A stretch of 64,000 nucleotides of DNA from Bacillota bacterium. Its GTDB lineage: Bacteria > Bacillota > Sulfobacillia > JAJYWN01. Shown here in pieces: positions 60,648 to 64,000 of this stretch (positions are counted from its first letter, which is position 1; the number at the start of each line of letters is the position of its first letter). The translations under genes and the position numbers were made by a program. The stretch is from assembly GCA_021791495.1 (NCBI GenBank), contig JAJYWN010000013.1:1-64000 (forward strand), in the 5' to 3' direction. Under the pieces are notes generated by a model. It was not told the DNA's origin. It saw only the letters and a program-made list of their open reading frames with translations, and did no database searches.

Positions 60648-63600
60648 TCAGGGGTATTTGTTGTATATCCGGTACAGAAATACCGCCGCTTCAGCCCGGG
60701 TGGCTTGCGCCCGCGGATCCATTATATCCCCCGATCCTTTAATCAGGCCTTCCTTTACTAGGGCTGCCAGGCTCTCCGTTGCATAGCCGGCTATGTCCGC
60801 TTCGTCCTTGAATCCATCCAGCACGGCAGATGACCCCGCGGCCTCCAGCTTCTTCAGCTTCTCCAGAGCGCGGGCCGTCAGCACCATCATGTCCTGCCTG
60901 GAGATATACTCCTTCGGGTTGAACCGGTTGTTCCCGCCGCCGGCGGCGATGCCGAGCTTGCGCGCGACGCCCACCGCTTCATAGTAAGGCGACCCAGGTT
61001 CCACATCATCGAAGTTGCCATCGAAGCCCGTCGTGAGCCCAAGCGTCTTTACCAGCAGTACAAGGTAATCCGCCCTGGTGACGTTGGCCACGGGGGAGTA
61101 GGCATTCTCTCCAGTTCCATTGATGATACCCTTGGAGGCCATGACCTCGATGGGTTTCTTCGCCCACGGCACGCTGCTCAGATCGCTAAAAGTCTTGTGT
61201 ACGAAAACTATGGCGTATTGGCTGAAGTGGGTGGTGGTGAAGGTGACTTTCCCGGTGACAGGGTCATACCGGCCGTTGGAAACGGGTACCGCCTTGCCGC
61301 TGCCATCGATGTACCATACCGTAATGTGTTCGGGGTCTTGTAATTCCTCCGCTGTCGGTGAGTAAGGCACCGATACGGCGACAGGCGCGTCATCGTTGCT
61401 CCAGGCGGTCTGTTTGTCATCCACCTTCATACGTAGCTCCACGACAGGCCGGTCACCTATTTGAGCCTGGATATCCTCATCAAGCTTGCTCTTGTCACCG
61501 GCGGCTATTGTCAGGGAGACACTTTGCGCTCCGGCTGCGCTTGCCTTGTCGAGCATATTGCCCGGAACCTTCACATCCGCTATGTCGGTCTTCACCTCAA
61601 CCGCTTTGGACGCATCCCCGGCGGTTAGGAAGCTTGCCGGTAGTGTTGGTTCGTATGCCTTGGCTCCGTCTACCTTAGGGATGTCGACTGTGGCCGTTTT
61701 GACCCCATTATCATCCGTTATCGACCTATCGAAGGCGCTGTTCAAGGAGTCTGAGTCCACTTCGACCGTGGTGATGCCTGTGCTGGTATTCAGCTTGGCG
61801 GTGACAGACCCGCTGACGTTGCCGTCCGAAGTAAGCACCTGGGCCACAGGCTGCGGTTCCGGGGTGGGAGCGGGGGTGGAGCCACCGCCATCGCCACTCT
61901 CGCCGTTGTTACCGCTGCTGCCACTGCCGCTGCTTCCGGTACTGCCGCTGCTTCCGGCACTCCCGCTATTGTCGCCACTCCCGCTATTGTCGCCACTACC
62001 GCTATTGTCGCCACTACCGCTATTTCCGTCACTGCCACCAATGGACGTCCATTTTGCATATAGGGTTACATTGCCGTTCACCGCATCACTGCCGAAATGC
62101 CAGGCGTTTGTGCAGGACGATTCCGTGTACCAGCCGCCAAAGGTATAGCCTGCTCGTGTCGGTACGGCAGGTGCACCTATGGCGGAACCCGATGTGACAC
62201 GATCCATACTTGATACCGAGCTACCGCCCTGGGAGTCAAAAGTAACAGTGTACTGGGTCGGCGCTGCTCTGACTACCTGTGTTACCGTGAAGGTCACGGG
62301 CGTTAGGTTATCGGCCGATACCGTTACGGTCGCGGTGTAGGTCCCCTCCGCTAGGCCGTCTTTAGCGGCCAGCGTGAAGGTGGTCGAAGGTGTCCCGACG
62401 TCCAGCGTGGTGGCCGCCGGCTGGGTGATGGCGAAGCTGGCGGCGTCGGCCCCGCCCAGCGCCGCAGCCAGGTTGGCTAGGTCTCCGGTACCGGTCCGGG
62501 TCACCGTGATGGTCGTGGTCTCCTGGGTACCGGCCCCATATCCAGCGGTCAGGGGTACCAGGGTCTGGTCGCCGACGGCCGCGATGGTGTAGGTCGGGGC
62601 AGCGCTCATGACCTCGGTTACGGTGAAGGTCACATCGGTCATGTTGGTGGCGGACACCGTCACGGTCGCCGTGTGGGTCCCCTCAGCCAGGCCGTCCTTC
62701 GCCTTCACCGTGAAGGTGGTGGACGGCGTCCCGGCGTCCAGCGTGGTGACGGCCGGCTGGGTGATGGCGAAGCTGGCGGCGTCGGCCCCGCTCAGCCCGG
62801 CCGCGAGGCCCGTCAGGTCTCCGGTGCCGGTCCGGGTCACGGTGATGGTCTTCGTCTCCTGGGTGCCCGAACCGTACCCGGCGGTCAGGGGTACCAGGGT
62901 CTGGTCGCCGATGGCCGTGATGGTGTAGGTCGGCGCCGCACTCACGACCTGGGTTACGGTGAAGGTCACATCGGTCATGTTGGCGGCGGAGATGGTCACC
63001 GTCGCCGTGTGGGTCCCCTCAGCCAGGCCATCTTTGGCCGCTACCGTGAAGGTGGTGGACGGCGTCCCGGCGTCCAGCGTGGTGACGGCCGGCTGGGTGA
63101 TGGCGAAGCTGGCGGCGTCGGCCCCGCCCAGCGCCGCCGCGAGGCCCGTCAGGTCTCCGGTGCCGGTCCGGGTCACGGTGATGGTCTTGGTCTCCTGCGT
63201 GCCTGGAGCATAACCCGCCGTCAGCCCCGCCAGGGTCTGGTCGCCGATGGCGCCGATGGTGTAGGTCGGCGCCGCGCTCACGACCTGGGTTACGGTGAAG
63301 GTCACATCGGTCATGTTGGCGGCGGAGATGGTCACCGTCGCCGTGTGGGTCCCCGCCGCCAGGCCGTCTTTAGCGGCCAGCGTAAAGGTGGTCGAAGGCG
63401 TCCCGGCGTCCAGGGTGGTGGCGGCCGGCTGGGTGAGGGTGAAGCTGCCCACGTCGGCCCCGCTCAGCGCCGCCGCCAGGTTGGTCAGGTCTCCGGTGCC
63501 GCTCCGGGTCACCGTGATGGTCTTGGTCTCCTGGGTACCGGCGCTATACCCCGCGGTCAGTGGCGTCAAGGTCTGGTCACCGACGGCCGCGACGGTGTAG

Positions 63601-64000
63601 GTCGGCGCCGCGCTCACGACCTGGGTCACGGTGAAGGTCACATCGGTCATGTTGGCGGCGGACACCGTCACGGTCGCCGTGTGGGTCCCCGCCGCCAGGC
63701 CGTCTTTAGCGGCCAGCGTGAAGGTGGTCGAAGGTGTCCCCGCATCGAGCGTGGTTGCGGCCGGCTGGGTGAGGGTGAAGCTGCCGGAGTCAGTCCCGCT
63801 CAGCCCGGCCGCCAGGTGAGTCAAGTCTCCGCTGCCGGTGCGGGTCACGGTGATGGTCTTTGTCTCCTGGGTGCCGGCCCCGTACCCCGCGGTCAGCCCC
63901 GCCAACGTCTGGTCGTCGGTGGTGGCGATGGTGTAGGTCGGTGCCGCGCTCACGACCTGAGTCACGGTGAAGGTCACAGCCGCCATGTTGGCGGCGGAGA
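60648..64000 (-). CDS. SLH-anchored surface protein with long tandem repeats (partial at window edge)
   Basis: At least 1112 residues, N-terminus beyond the window. Order: five or more 112-residue beta-sandwich-like repeats (each beginning APTYTI..GDQTL and ending VTFTVTQVVSA), one InlB/Flg_new-type repeat (VTFDSQGGSSVSS ... GGWYTESSCTNAWHF), a Ser/Gly/Asn-rich linker with GSGDNS repeats, a 220-residue beta domain, and three C-terminal SLH domains (FSDLSSVPWAKKPIEVMASKGIINGTG, FDDVEPGSPYYEAVGVARKLGI, FKDEADIAGYATESLAALVKEGLI). SLH domains bind pyruvylated cell-wall polymer, so it is a surface or adhesion protein. Confidence 0.93.
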   Translation of the reverse strand, partial: SAANMAAVTFTVTQVVSAAPTYTIATTDDQTLAGLTAGYGAGTQETKTITVTRTGSGDLTHLAAGLSGTDSGSFTLTQPAATTLDAGTPSTTFTLAAKDGLAAGTHTATVTVSAANMTDVTFTVTQVVSAAPTYTVAAVGDQTLTPLTAGYSAGTQETKTITVTRSGTGDLTNLAAALSGADVGSFTLTQPAATTLDAGTPSTTFTLAAKDGLAAGTHTATVTISAANMTDVTFTVTQVVSAAPTYTIGAIGDQTLAGLTAGYAPGTQETKTITVTRTGTGDLTGLAAALGGADAASFAITQPAVTTLDAGTPSTTFTVAAKDGLAEGTHTATVTISAANMTDVTFTVTQVVSAAPTYTITAIGDQTLVPLTAGYGSGTQETKTITVTRTGTGDLTGLAAGLSGADAASFAITQPAVTTLDAGTPSTTFTVKAKDGLAEGTHTATVTVSATNMTDVTFTVTEVMSAAPTYTIAAVGDQTLVPLTAGYGAGTQETTTITVTRTGTGDLANLAAALGGADAASFAITQPAATTLDVGTPSTTFTLAAKDGLAEGTYTATVTVSADNLTPVTFTVTQVVRAAPTQYTVTFDSQGGSSVSSMDRVTSGSAIGAPAVPTRAGYTFGGWYTESSCTNAWHFGSDAVNGNVTLYAKWTSIGGSDGNSGSGDNSGSGDNSGSGDNSGSAGSSGSTGSSGSGSSGNNGESGDGGGSTPAPTPEPQPVAQVLTSDGNVSGSVTAKLNTSTGITTVEVDSDSLNSAFDRSITDDNGVKTATVDIPKVDGAKAYEPTLPASFLTAGDASKAVEVKTDIADVKVPGNMLDKASAAGAQSVSLTIAAGDKSKLDEDIQAQIGDRPVVELRMKVDDKQTAWSNDDAPVAVSVPYSPTAEELQDPEHITVWYIDGSGKAVPVSNGRYDPVTGKVTFTTTHFSQYAIVFVHKTFSDLSSVPWAKKPIEVMASKGIINGTGENAYSPVANVTRADYLVLLVKTLGLTTGFDGNFDDVEPGSPYYEAVGVARKLGIAAGGGNNRFNPKEYISRQDMMVLTARALEKLKKLEAAGSSAVLDGFKDEADIAGYATESLAALVKEGLIKGSGDIMDPRAQATRAEAAVFLYRIYNKYP
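62253..64000. repeat. 336-bp tandem repeat array in the SLH protein gene
   Basis: The phrase GTGTAGGTCGG marking the repeat boundary recurs at 62589, 62925, 63261, 63597 and 63933, exactly 336 bases apart. Neighbouring units are nearly identical over long stretches, which indicates recent duplication or gene conversion. The array continues past the right edge. Confidence 0.92.

Noticed and set aside
1-64000. tRNA, rRNA, CRISPR and complete IS elements
   Set aside because: Looked for T-loop, rRNA and repeat-spacer signatures and transposase motifs; none found by eye.

Overview
The window is one stretch of a GC-rich bacterial chromosome, densely packed with genes on both strands. Several features point to a deep-branching, high-GC, endospore-related lineage of the Bacillota (Symbiobacterium, Thermaerobacter or Sulfobacillus-like; the placement is inference). 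They are a spore photoproduct lyase (splB), a Rex redox repressor, a PpaX-type phosphatase, a YwiC-like protein, menaquinone genes (menA, menG), an FMN riboswitch ahead of an ECF S component, an SLH-anchored surface protein, and LysW-carrier amino-acid biosynthesis instead of the usual acetylated intermediates. Starts are a mixture of ATG, GTG and TTG with strong Shine-Dalgarno sequences. I saw no rRNA, tRNA, CRISPR array or complete insertion sequence.

Layout. 0.3-9.8 kb (mostly minus): class III aminotransferase, a soluble chemoreceptor with two Cys-rich PAS domains, an MmgE/PrpD protein preceded by twin operator-like dyads, a large FAD/Fe-S oxidoreductase with a Met-rich tail, and a triple-HTH regulator. 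9.9-20.3 kb: polysaccharide deacetylase with a degenerate PlsY-like membrane domain, GNAT, alpha/beta hydrolase, membrane protein, D-cysteine desulfhydrase/ACC deaminase-like enzyme, two paralogous Asp-box (YCF48-like) exported proteins, YbjN-like protein, ferredoxin and MATE transporter. 20.6-26.2 kb: lysW-lysX-lysY-lysZ-lysJ-lysK operon from a near-perfect sigma-A promoter carrying an ARG-box-like palindrome. 26.3-34.5 kb: glycosidase-like membrane protein, a HicA toxin with a composite Phd-HicB antitoxin, MFS transporter, class V aminotransferase, DoxX, and a NarL/NarX-type two-component pair. 34.7-42.7 kb: hisC, dppA, ppaX, splB, menA, menG, rex, ywiC. 42.7-48.5 kb: a B12-dependent acyl-CoA mutase operon (meaB, large subunit, small subunit, acyl-CoA dehydrogenase) ending in a spermidine-synthase-like gene. 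The mutase active-site residues are those of isobutyryl-CoA mutase, not methylmalonyl-CoA mutase. 48.5-64 kb: HTH/nuclease-like protein, FTR1/GDT1-like membrane protein, DUF234-type ATPase behind an AT-rich promoter, riboswitch-controlled ECF S component, ArsR-DUF2087 regulator with a large dyad operator, DinB protein, lipoprotein, nagA, a double-CxxC protein, a decayed phytoene-desaturase-like fragment, and a repeat-rich SLH protein running off the right edge.

A recurrent oddity is the presence of Ala/Gly/Pro/Gln-rich low-complexity inserts and N-terminal extensions inside otherwise conserved enzymes, often encoded by visible short tandem repeats. Many track starts were moved downstream here, to codons with a good ribosome binding site next to the conserved domain.
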